From JBCBGF01 sp039820585 (GTDB taxonomy: Bacteria; Pseudomonadota; Alphaproteobacteria; Rhodobacterales; Rhodobacteraceae), in the NCBI GenBank assembly GCA_039820585.1, contig JBCBPV010000081.1, forward strand, positions 1 through 14,843: DNA of 14,843 bases. Direction: 5' to 3'. Position numbers and translations under genes: made by a program. This document shows positions 8,063 to 14,354 of this stretch, piece by piece; position 1 is the stretch's first letter; each line of letters starts with the position of its first letter. The notes under the pieces are model-generated. The model saw only the letters and a list, made by a program, of their open reading frames with translations, did not search any database and was not told the DNA's origin.

Positions 8063-10240
8063 TCAGGCCAACAGGTCGAACCGGTCGGCGTTCATCACCT
8101 TGGTCCAGGCTGCCACGAAGTCGCGCACGAATTTCTCGGCGTTGTCGTCTTGGGCATAGACCTCGGCATAGGCCCGCAGGATCGAGTTTGAGCCAAACAC
8201 GAGATCGGCACTTGTCGCCGTCCATTTGACCGTGCCCGTCGCCCGGTCGCGCAGCTCGTACGTGCCGTTGTCCAGCGGGTGCCAGCTATACGACATGTCC
8301 GTGAGGTTCACGAAGAAGTCTGGGGTCAGCGCGCCTTCTCGGTCGGTGAATACGCCGTGCGCATCACCTGCGTAGTTGGCGCCCACCACGCGCATCCCGC
8401 CCACCAGAACGGTCATCTCTGCCGCGGTCAGACCCATCAGTTGCGCCCGGTCCAGCATCATCTCTTCGACCGAGACAGCATACTGTTCCTTCTGCCAGTT
8501 CCGGAAGGCATCCGCGAAGGGCTCCAATACTGCAAAGCTGTCGGCATCCGTCTCGGCGTCCGTCGCATCGCCGCGACCGGGCGTGAACGGGACGTCGACC
8601 GCATGGCCACCGGCAGCAATCGCCTGCTCCAACCCGACGCCGCCTGCCAGCACGATTGTATCGGCGACCGAGGCTCCGGCTTCCGCCGCGAGCGGTTCCA
8701 GAATGCCCAGCACTTTGGCCAGGCGGTCAGGCTCATTGCCCGCCCAGTCCTTTTGCGGGGCCAACCGGATACGCGCGCCATTGGCCCCGCCCCGCTTATC
8801 CGATCCACGGAAGGTCCGCGCGCTGTCCCAGGCGGTGGCAATCATCTCGGCCGGGGTCAGCCCACTTTCAGCGATCTTCGCCTTCAGCGCGGCCACGTCA
8901 TAGCCTGTGGGTCCCGCCGGGATCGGATCCTGCCAGATCAGGTCTTCGGCGGGCACGTCATTGCCAAGGTAGTTCGCGCGCGGCCCCATATCGCGGTGGG
9001 TCAGCTTGAACCAGGCGCGGGCGAAGGTGTCGCGGAAATAGGCCTCATCTGCCTGGAAACGCTTGCAGATCTCGTTGTAGATCGGGTCGACCTTCATCGC
9101 CATGTCGGCATCGGTCATCATCGGCATCTGGGTCTTCGACGGATCGCCCGCATTCACCGGCTTCTCCGCGTCCGGCATATCCACCGGCGCCCACTGCCAC
9201 GCCCCCGCGGGTGATTTCGTCAGCTCCCACTCGTAATTGAACAGGTAGTCGAAGTAGCCCATGTCGAACTTCGTGGGCTCTTTGGTCCAGGCGCCCTCGA
9301 TGCCCGATGTGAAGGATTTCGACGCTGTCCCGCCATGGTCGGGGTTCATCCAACCAAAGCCCTGGGTCTCGATCCCCGCCGCTTCCGGCTCGACGCCGAT
9401 ATGATCGCCCGCGACCGCGCCATGCGCCTTGCCAACGGTGTGACCGCCACAGGTCAGCGCCGCCGTTTCCTCATCATTCATTGCCATCCGGGCAAACGTC
9501 TCACGCACGTGCAGCGCGGTTTTCGCCGGATCGGGCTGGCCGTTCACGCCCTCGGGATTCACGTAGATCAGGCCCATGTGGACGGCAGCCAGCGGGTTTT
9601 CCAGCGTCGAAGGTGTTTCCAGATCGCCATAGCGGTTCTCGGACGGGGCGAGCCATTCCTGTTCAGATCCCCAGTACACATCCGTCTCTGGCCCCCAGAT
9701 GTCTTCGCGGCCAAAGCCGAAGCCAAAGGTTTTGAAGCCCATCGACTCGTATGCCATGTTGCCGGCCAAGATGATCAGGTCTGCCCAGGACAGCGCGTTT
9801 CCGTACTTCTTCTTCACCGGCCACAAAAGACGCCGCGCTTTGTCGAGGCTGGCGTTGTCCGGCCAGGAGTTCAGGGGCGCAAACCGGATATTGCCCGATC
9901 CCGCGCCACCGCGACCGTCCTGCATGCGGTAGGAGCCCGCCGAGTGCCACGCCAGCCGGATCATCAACCCGCCGTAATGGCCCCAATCCGCAGGCCACCA
10001 CTCTTGGCTTTCGGTCATCAGCGCTTTGACGTCTTCCTTGACCGCGTCGAAATCCAGCGCCTTGACCGCAGCGCGGTGGTCGTAATCGGGATCCATCGGG
10101 TTGGTGCGCGCCCCATTCTGATGCAGGATGTCGAGGTTCAGCGCGTTCGGCCACCACTTGGTCACCGGCTTTTCAATGGACGTGTTGCCGCCGTGGTTCA
10201 CGGGGCAGCCGCCGAGGCCTTGCATGTTGTTGCCATCCAT
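8063..10240 (-). CDS. katG: Catalase-peroxidase KatG
   Basis: This 725-residue bifunctional haem enzyme removes hydrogen peroxide by catalase and peroxidase reactions. The N-terminal peroxidase domain shows the distal site RLAWHSAGSYR (R95, W98, H99) and the proximal haem ligand H267 in CGGHTVGKAHG. All three residues of the KatG-specific Met-Tyr-Trp cross-link are present: W98, Y226 (GLIYVNPEGVNG) and M252 (RMAMNDEETAAL). The C-terminal duplicated domain is complete and ends in the usual FVAAWTKVMNADRFDL. There is no signal peptide, so it is cytoplasmic. AAGGAG lies 8 nt before the ATG, a near-ideal ribosome site. It is transcribed divergently from oxyR, the expected activator. Open frames on the opposite strand are shadows. 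Confidence 0.98.
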   Translation of the reverse strand: MDGNNMQGLGGCPVNHGGNTSIEKPVTKWWPNALNLDILHQNGARTNPMDPDYDHRAAVKALDFDAVKEDVKALMTESQEWWPADWGHYGGLMIRLAWHSAGSYRMQDGRGGAGSGNIRFAPLNSWPDNASLDKARRLLWPVKKKYGNALSWADLIILAGNMAYESMGFKTFGFGFGREDIWGPETDVYWGSEQEWLAPSENRYGDLETPSTLENPLAAVHMGLIYVNPEGVNGQPDPAKTALHVRETFARMAMNDEETAALTCGGHTVGKAHGAVAGDHIGVEPEAAGIETQGFGWMNPDHGGTASKSFTSGIEGAWTKEPTKFDMGYFDYLFNYEWELTKSPAGAWQWAPVDMPDAEKPVNAGDPSKTQMPMMTDADMAMKVDPIYNEICKRFQADEAYFRDTFARAWFKLTHRDMGPRANYLGNDVPAEDLIWQDPIPAGPTGYDVAALKAKIAESGLTPAEMIATAWDSARTFRGSDKRGGANGARIRLAPQKDWAGNEPDRLAKVLGILEPLAAEAGASVADTIVLAGGVGLEQAIAAGGHAVDVPFTPGRGDATDAETDADSFAVLEPFADAFRNWQKEQYAVSVEEMMLDRAQLMGLTAAEMTVLVGGMRVVGANYAGDAHGVFTDREGALTPDFFVNLTDMSYSWHPLDNGTYELRDRATGTVKWTATSADLVFGSNSILRAYAEVYAQDDNAEKFVRDFVAAWTKVMNADRFDLLA

Positions 10241-10357
10241 CGCTGGGTCTCCTTGAGGTTATGGGGATTGGTCAATCGCTCGCTTCACTGCCGAAGCTAT
10301 CGAACCAGCGCAATTAACTCCAATTGAAAACACTGCGCGCTATGATAACTTCAGCCT
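10241..10357. promoter_or_regulatory. katG-oxyR divergent control region with candidate OxyR half-sites
   Basis: OxyR binds a tetrameric array of ATAG/CTAT-type elements. Here CTAT occurs at 10297-10300, 10340-10343 and 10356-10359 (ATAG on the katG strand). The first two are 43 bp apart, close to twice the 22-bp period of the E. coli consensus, so they could mark the outer elements of an array. CAATT is also directly repeated near 10311 and 10321. No convincing -35/-10 pair is visible, and oxyR has only a weak ribosome site. The position makes regulation by OxyR likely; the exact sites are a guess. Confidence 0.5.
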
Positions 10358-11269
10358 ATGATCAACTTCACCATCAAGCACTTTCGCTACTTCGATGCTC
10401 TGGCCCGGATCGGTCACTTCGGGCGGGCGGCAGAAGCGTGTTCCATTTCGCAGCCCGCGCTGTCGGTGCAGATCAAAGAGCTTGAGGCGATGCTGGGCGC
10501 CCCGCTGGTGGAGCGCACGGCCCGCCAGATCCGGCTGACCACCCTGGGCGAAGAGTTTTTGGTGCGCGCCCGGAAGGTGCTGACCGATGTCGAAGAGATG
10601 TCGGAATTGGCGCGCCTGTCAGATGGCCCGATCTCTGGGACGCTGCGCATGGGCGTGATCCCGACTGTCGCGCCATATCTGTTGCCCGCAATCATTGCTG
10701 AGCTATCCCAGCGTCTGCCGGGGCTGGAATTGATGCCGCGCGAGTCGATCACCCGGTCGCTGGTAGAGGATTTGCTGCAGTCACGTCTTGATTTCATCGT
10801 CGCGGCCCTGCCGATTTCGGAACCCACGCTACGTGAGTTCGCGCTGTTTGACGAAGATTTCGTGCTCGTCCGCCCCGCCGCCGATGCGGGCCGCCCTGTG
10901 CCCGATCCCGATCAGTTGCAGGAAATGAAGCTGTTGCTTCTGGAGGAAGGCCACTGCTTCCGCGATCAGGCGCTGTCGTTTTGCGATATGCGACCCTCGG
11001 ATCCCAGCCTGGTGATGGAGGGCTCGTCGCTGTCCACGCTTGTTCAGATGGTCAGCGCCGGTCTGGGCCTGACGCTGATCCCCGAGATGGCCGTGCCGCT
11101 GGAAACACACAGCGCCCAACTGGCGATCCAGCGGTTTGAGACAAACACCCCCAAGCGCACCATCGGGATGGCGTGGCGCAAGACCAATCCGCTGGGCGAC
11201 CAGCTGATGGACCTGGGTGCGATCATTCGCAAATTGGGCCAGGCACAGATTGAGCGGTTGGGCGTTTAG
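10358..11269 (+). CDS. oxyR: Hydrogen peroxide-sensing LysR-family regulator OxyR
   Basis: This 303-residue LysR-type regulator has an N-terminal winged helix-turn-helix (FGRAAEACSISQPALSVQIKEL, residues 21-42) and a regulatory domain that carries the OxyR signature LLLLEEGHCFRDQALSFC. The two redox cysteines are C200 and C209, matching C199 and C208 of E. coli OxyR, which form a disulphide on peroxide exposure. This separates it from generic LysR proteins. It sits divergently to katG, 117 bp away, and most likely activates it. No terminator follows the stop codon closely; a long non-coding stretch begins there. Confidence 0.96.
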   Translation: MINFTIKHFRYFDALARIGHFGRAAEACSISQPALSVQIKELEAMLGAPLVERTARQIRLTTLGEEFLVRARKVLTDVEEMSELARLSDGPISGTLRMGVIPTVAPYLLPAIIAELSQRLPGLELMPRESITRSLVEDLLQSRLDFIVAALPISEPTLREFALFDEDFVLVRPAADAGRPVPDPDQLQEMKLLLLEEGHCFRDQALSFCDMRPSDPSLVMEGSSLSTLVQMVSAGLGLTLIPEMAVPLETHSAQLAIQRFETNTPKRTIGMAWRKTNPLGDQLMDLGAIIRKLGQAQIERLGV

Positions 11270-11654
11270 GCGCGGCGGGGGAATCAAACGGGAATCGCGC
11301 GGTCCCGATCAGCCAAACGCCCCGGCTTTGACCGTATGGCGGGTCATCCAACGGGGTGTCCGACCGTGTGATTTTTGGTCATCGGCCCAGATGGCGCAGT
11401 CCTGGCAAAGCCCCCGTATTCACCAAAACCCGGGCAGCACAGGCGAAGATCAGCCGAAGCTTCAACAAAATGCAGGTGTTTTTTTTATAATAATTATAGT
11501 TGTTTACCCTGCGTCATCCTGGGTGCCATCCCCAGATCGCGCCCGCCCTGGCAGGCTCTGGTAGGATGGGTGATAAATCATCCAAGACGGTATGAAAAAT
11601 AACCCCATTAGGTCAAAGATTTAGAGAATTGTTCCTAAAGGGCCTTTCCTCCAG
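11270..11654. other. Non-coding stretch after oxyR, including an AT-rich patch
   Basis: I see no credible gene in these 385 bp. GGTCATC is repeated near 11342 and 11379. At 11479-11500 a run of T residues leads into TATAAT (11486-11491) and then AATTATAGT, an AT island in GC-rich DNA. TATAAT is a perfect -10 hexamer but has no matching -35 at normal spacing. CTGGG/CCCAG near 11519-11535 can form a small hairpin. TTTCCTCC (11645-11652) is an anti-Shine-Dalgarno-like tract directly before the structured RNA. The promoter of that RNA should lie here, but I cannot place it. Confidence 0.4.
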
Positions 11655-11690
11655 ATTGCAGTCATCGAACGACGGTGTGTGTGTTCGGTG

Positions 11691-11709
11691 AGTAACGAGT
11701 AACAGTAAC
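11691..11709 (+). repeat. Three AGTAAC repeats in the RNA linker
   Basis: AGTAAC occurs at 11691-11696, 11698-11703 and 11704-11709, between hairpins 1 and 2. The last copy continues as GTAACGATT (11705-11713), and this 9-mer recurs exactly at 11827-11835 in the linker between hairpins 4 and 5. The repeats fall in predicted single-stranded segments, which suggests a second exposed motif besides the GUGU loops. Confidence 0.6.
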
Positions 11710-11774
11710 GATTTCGCCGTTGTGTGGCGGTGTGCAGTACGAGTGATGTGTGTGTACCGGAGGGCGGTAAGGGT

Positions 11775-11822
11775 GATTTGATGAGGCTCACGGTTGAGTG
11801 TGCAAGTGAGCTTCATCAAATC
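11775..11822 (+). repeat. 17-bp inverted repeat forming the longest stem of the RNA
   Basis: GATTTGATGAGGCTCAC (11775-11791) pairs with GTGAGCTTCATCAAATC (11806-11822) over all 17 positions with one G-U pair, around a 14-nt loop. The G-U keeps pairing on the + strand RNA but would be an A-C mismatch on the other strand, consistent with + strand transcription. Confidence 0.75.
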
Positions 11823-11896
11823 CACGGTAACGATTAGGGGTGTGTACGACCCCGCTTGACGACAGTGTGTCCCCGTTCGTCAGGTTGAACTAGAGA

Positions 11897-11929
11897 GCGG
11901 TGCCAGCTTCGGCACCGCCTTTCTTTTTT
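11897..11929 (+). terminator. Intrinsic terminator of the structured RNA
   Basis: GCGGTGCC (11897-11904), loop AGCTTC, GGCACCGC (11911-11918), then CTTTCTTTTTT (11919-11929). An 8-bp GC-rich stem followed directly by a T-run is the clearest intrinsic terminator in the window, and it works on the + strand. The next gene downstream runs the other way, so this terminator must serve a + strand transcript from upstream. That is the main evidence that 11655-11930 is transcribed. Confidence 0.88.
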
Positions 11930-11940
11930 GGACGGGTTGC

Positions 11941-12207
11941 TTAGGCGGCGGCGGAACTGGCCAGCGCAATGGCGCGCGACAGCGCCTCATCCACGGATGT
12001 CACGGGCGCGTTGGCGGCACAGACCTGGCGCCGGCCGGGGCCCACTTCGAACAAGCTGGAACAATAGACGCCGCCCGCGATCTCGGTGGCACATGGCACC
12101 CACCGGCCGCCAGGCCCTTCGATCGTCTTGCCGACCAGCACGTTCACCGCGCCCGGCGGCGGGCCGGATACCATGACAACGGGGTCAAAAAGCTTTGCAA
12201 GGCTCAT
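11941..12207 (-). CDS. Small uncharacterised protein (88 aa)
   Basis: I do not recognise the family. The protein starts MSLAKLFDPVVMVSGPPPG, has a glycine- and proline-rich middle with three cysteines (C39, C49, C63), and ends in an alanine-rich helix (EALSRAIALASSAAA). It has no obvious signal peptide or transmembrane helix. The ATG at 12207 is preceded by AAGGGAG at good spacing, which supports this start over the longer frame from 12258 and makes the gene likely real. Its stop lies 11 bp from the RNA terminator T-run on the opposite strand. It is divergent from the HTH regulator gene, 279 bp away. Confidence 0.6.
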   Translation of the reverse strand: MSLAKLFDPVVMVSGPPPGAVNVLVGKTIEGPGGRWVPCATEIAGGVYCSSLFEVGPGRRQVCAANAPVTSVDEALSRAIALASSAAA

Positions 12208-12486
12208 CCGCGTCTCCCTTCGCCCGGGAGGGTTTCCAAATGAAGGTGTCCAAATCATGGCCGGACGGCGGATTCCCCCTTCCTAATGTCTCAGTTTTTA
12301 GTGACTGTGCGAGGCCGGGGGGTGCGCGCAGGAATACTCTGCCAGGTCAAACTTGGTGCATATCCGCCGAAACCCCGGAAAAGAGCGAATTCTGCCTTCA
12401 TTTCTGCGCCGTTGGCTGCAAACCTGCCCCTTACAGATCTGAAACGATTTTCTTTAATCACGTTGTACGAAGCGCCGGGTGGTTAG
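12208..12486. promoter_or_regulatory. Divergent intergenic region with a direct repeat
   Basis: This 279-bp spacer between two outward-facing genes should hold both promoters. TCCAAAT is repeated at 12235-12241 and 12249-12255, a 14-bp period, which could be an operator for the adjacent HTH protein. The last 60 bp before the GTG are AT-richer (ACGATTTTCTTTAATCACG) and probably contain the + strand promoter. No coding frame here is credible. Confidence 0.4.
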
Positions 12487-13416
12487 GTGTACCAGAGCAA
12501 GAACAACAGCGGTGTCACGGTTGCCATGCTGCGCGCGTTCGTATGCATGAGCCGCAATCTGAACCTGTCGAAAACCTGTGAAGAGCTTGGGGCGACGCGC
12601 CAGACCGTGCGCCGTCACCTGACCGACCTTGAGCGAATCAAGGGCGAACAGCTTTTCAAGGTCGAAGATCGGCAATATCACCTCACGCCGCTGGGCCAAG
12701 CCTCGCTCGATGGGGCGAAAGCCATTTTACTTCAATTGGATACCTGGTCGGGACAGTCGTCGCTGACCAAGAAATTCAACGAAGGTCTGGAATCTAGCCG
12801 TTACGTGGATGCCGACGGTCGGGCGTTTCATTCCCAGCAACATCCCGTTTCCAAAATCGCAATAAACGGGCTGCCTCTGGTCAAGCGCGCGCTTGTCGCC
12901 TGGGGCAATTCCGAGGCCCGGATCGAACACGAAGCGATGGAAGTGATCCGCCCCTACACGGTGATCTATCGCAAGGGTCCCGCGGGCTGGGTCTTCGTCG
13001 ATATCGGCACCCAGTCGGCCTATGCGAAGTGGTTTGGATGGGCCTGGTCAAAAAGCGCGATCGGCAAACTGATGAACGAAGATAACGTCGGGGATGAGTT
13101 CAATGAGTTCATTTCCGGTGCCTATTCACGCATTTACGAAGAGGGTGGGGTGCGCCTCGACCACCTGTATGCCTACCTGCCCAAGGACGGTGGCGATCCC
13201 CTTCCGGTGACATTCCAGCGCCTGCTTCTGGGCTGCGTGTTCCCCGACGGCACCCCCGGTTTAAGCGTGCTGGCTGTGATCACCGAGCAGGTCGAGATTG
13301 ACGCAATCAGCGCCGAAGAGACCCCGGATCTGTCCGACGACCTGATCATGGACTCCCTGCCAGACCTGACAAATGAGGTGGCGCTTGCGCCACAGACGGC
13401 GCGACAATACCCCTGA
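12487..13416 (+). CDS. LysR-type HTH protein with a non-LysR, possibly PAS-like, C-terminal domain
   Basis: The N-terminal part of this 309-residue protein (residues 14-75) reads as a LysR winged helix: MLRAFVCMSRNLNLSKTCEE, then TRQTVRRHLTDLE and LTPLGQ. After a linker the protein does not resemble the periplasmic-binding-like LysR effector domain. Residues 155-268 instead run as strand TVIYRKGPAGWVFVDIGT, FGWAWSKSAIG, a helical stretch GDEFNEFISGAYSRIYEEGG, and strands ending FQRLLLGCVFPDG and LSVLAVITEQVE. That order recalls a PAS sensor fold such as those common in alphaproteobacteria; this is inference. The acidic tail (SAEETPDLSDDLIMDSLPDL) is unusual. The GTG at 12487 follows directly after an in-frame TAG; the ATG at 12526 (residue 14) is a realistic alternative start. 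It probably regulates the genes that follow. Confidence 0.75.
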   Translation: MYQSKNNSGVTVAMLRAFVCMSRNLNLSKTCEELGATRQTVRRHLTDLERIKGEQLFKVEDRQYHLTPLGQASLDGAKAILLQLDTWSGQSSLTKKFNEGLESSRYVDADGRAFHSQQHPVSKIAINGLPLVKRALVAWGNSEARIEHEAMEVIRPYTVIYRKGPAGWVFVDIGTQSAYAKWFGWAWSKSAIGKLMNEDNVGDEFNEFISGAYSRIYEEGGVRLDHLYAYLPKDGGDPLPVTFQRLLLGCVFPDGTPGLSVLAVITEQVEIDAISAEETPDLSDDLIMDSLPDLTNEVALAPQTARQYP

Positions 13417-13511
13417 CGTGCGGTCAATTGAGGCAAAATCGTGCACCTTTGTGGCTTTTTGGTGTTAACGTCGATCTCTGAGGCGGACCACACACACCAA
13501 AAGGGCAGGGG
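13417..13511 (+). promoter_or_regulatory. Leader of the 252-aa gene with a CACACACACC site
   Basis: The 95-bp spacer holds CACACACACC at 13489-13498, just upstream of the purine-rich ribosome site AAGGGCAGGGG that abuts the ATG at 13512. The site is an exact 10-nt complement of GGTGTGTGTG (11674-11683), which spans the loop of hairpin 1 in the structured RNA. A TTGTGG/TTAACG pair is too poorly spaced to call a promoter. Confidence 0.4.
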
Positions 13512-14270
13512 ATGTCACCAACAGAACTATTCGGGATGGCCGTGAACCTTTCCGGTATCTTGGAAGAGCTTAAGAATGCCGGTATGCGCGTTGATATTGG
13601 GGGAGATTTTGCGCGCTACCGCACCCTGCGCGCGGCCCAGACCGACCGCCCGATGCCCTACCCGATGTTCGATATCGGCAGCTCTTACATCGACGAAACG
13701 AACGCGTTCTGGGTCTGCGGCTACAATGACGAGGGTGAACTTATCCACACCCAGGCCGTTCGACTACTGGATTTGCCGGATGTGTCACTTTCCGAGCATC
13801 TGAACATGCACCGGCACAAATACATCACCCCCAACACCACGCCCGATCCCGACCGCACGTTCTATCACGGGCCCAAGGCGCTGGACCGGATGACGGGGCG
13901 CGTGTGCTACCACGGCGACTTCTGGTTGCCGTCCAGCGGTCTGGGCGGACCGCGCAGCCAGGGGGCCACGATGCTTTTGTCGCGCATCATGTTCGAGATC
14001 ATGTATTATAGCTGGTCGCCGGACTATGTCTTCGCGCTGGTCCCCAAGGCGTTGGCCGCGAAGGGCGCGCATCTGCGCTACGGCTACAGCCACTGCGAAC
14101 AGGGCCGCTGGCTTGGCCCCGACCAGCAGGTCACCGAAGAAGACTACCTGATCTGGATGAGCGCGGAAGACATGGCCAGCGCCGTGGCGCGCGAGCCACA
14201 GATCCCGCGTGGCGGCAGCCCGGTTGCCTCGATCCGGTCCGCGCTGACGACGATTGAATCCAAGGGCTGA
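13512..14270 (+). CDS. Uncharacterised protein with GNAT/LuxI-like layout (252 aa)
   Basis: I cannot name a family. The order of elements resembles GNAT-fold acyl-homoserine lactone synthases. ARYRTLR is at 34-40. A strand-turn-strand FWVCGYNDEGELIHTQAVRLL at 66-86 mirrors the LuxI D-x-x-G...RLLPT segment. RVCYHGDFWLPSSGLGG is at 130-146. GPRSQGATMLLSRIMFEIMY at 147-165 could be the pantetheine/acyl-carrier loop plus helix, and SPDYVFALVPKALAAKGAHLRYGY is at 169-192. R84 corresponds to the conserved LuxI arginine, but the strictly conserved tryptophan and the E..R pair of true LuxI proteins are not evident, so this is not a standard AHL synthase. It is soluble, with a good AGGG ribosome site. 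It follows the HTH gene by 95 bp and precedes an MFS gene on the same strand. Confidence 0.6.
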   Translation: MSPTELFGMAVNLSGILEELKNAGMRVDIGGDFARYRTLRAAQTDRPMPYPMFDIGSSYIDETNAFWVCGYNDEGELIHTQAVRLLDLPDVSLSEHLNMHRHKYITPNTTPDPDRTFYHGPKALDRMTGRVCYHGDFWLPSSGLGGPRSQGATMLLSRIMFEIMYYSWSPDYVFALVPKALAAKGAHLRYGYSHCEQGRWLGPDQQVTEEDYLIWMSAEDMASAVAREPQIPRGGSPVASIRSALTTIESKG

Positions 14271-14354
14271 CCCACCGTCACAAAAGCGCTCCAATTGACG
14301 CTGCCCGGCATTGCGGTCAGAACAGTCTGGTACCAACGCGTCAGGCAAAAATTA

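Larger units (their letters stand above)
11655..11930 (+). ncRNA. Candidate novel structured RNA: six hairpins with GUGU-type loops
   Basis: On the + strand six consecutive stem-loops can be drawn. HP1: 9-bp stem, 11662-11670 with 11683-11691, loop GACGGTGTGTGT. HP2: 11714-11718 with 11726-11730, loop GTTGTGT. HP3: GTAC/GTAC, 11737-11740 with 11754-11757, loop ending ATGTGTGT. HP4: 17-bp stem, 11775-11791 with 11806-11822, loop GGTTGAGTGTGCAA. HP5: GGGGT/ACCCC, 11837-11841 with 11849-11853, loop GTGTACG. HP6: 9 bp including G-U pairs, 11854-11862 with 11877-11885, loop CAGTGTGTCCCCGT. An intrinsic terminator follows. Each loop shows GTGT or GTGTG, while the linkers repeat GTAAC. No plausible reading frame explains this. 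It does not match tmRNA, RNase P RNA, SRP RNA or a recognisable 6S RNA. Start uncertain; it might be the 3' end of a longer transcript. Confidence 0.6.

Noticed and set aside
8279..10327. Long + strand open frames (311 and 330 codons) opposite katG
   Set aside because: katG is full length with all catalytic residues; the antisense products have no recognisable domain and one runs into the oxyR promoter region.
11217..11564. 115-codon + strand frame overlapping the oxyR end
   Set aside because: Overlaps oxyR out of frame and continues into AT-rich non-coding DNA (FFIIIIVV run); no domain or ribosome site.
11613..11825. 70-codon minus-strand frame inside the structured RNA
   Set aside because: Thr/His/Arg-rich translation arising from the complement of GT repeats; no ribosome site, and the + strand terminator and G-U pairing point to the other strand.
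11655..11930. Identity as tmRNA, RNase P RNA, SRP RNA or 6S RNA
   Set aside because: No tag-peptide reading frame, no RNase P core sequence, no SRP GGAAG/GNAR hairpin, and not the single long interrupted hairpin of 6S RNA.
11655..11930. Retron or CRISPR-type element
   Set aside because: No reverse transcriptase or cas gene in the window, and the repeated motifs are short loop and linker motifs, not regularly spaced identical repeats with spacers.
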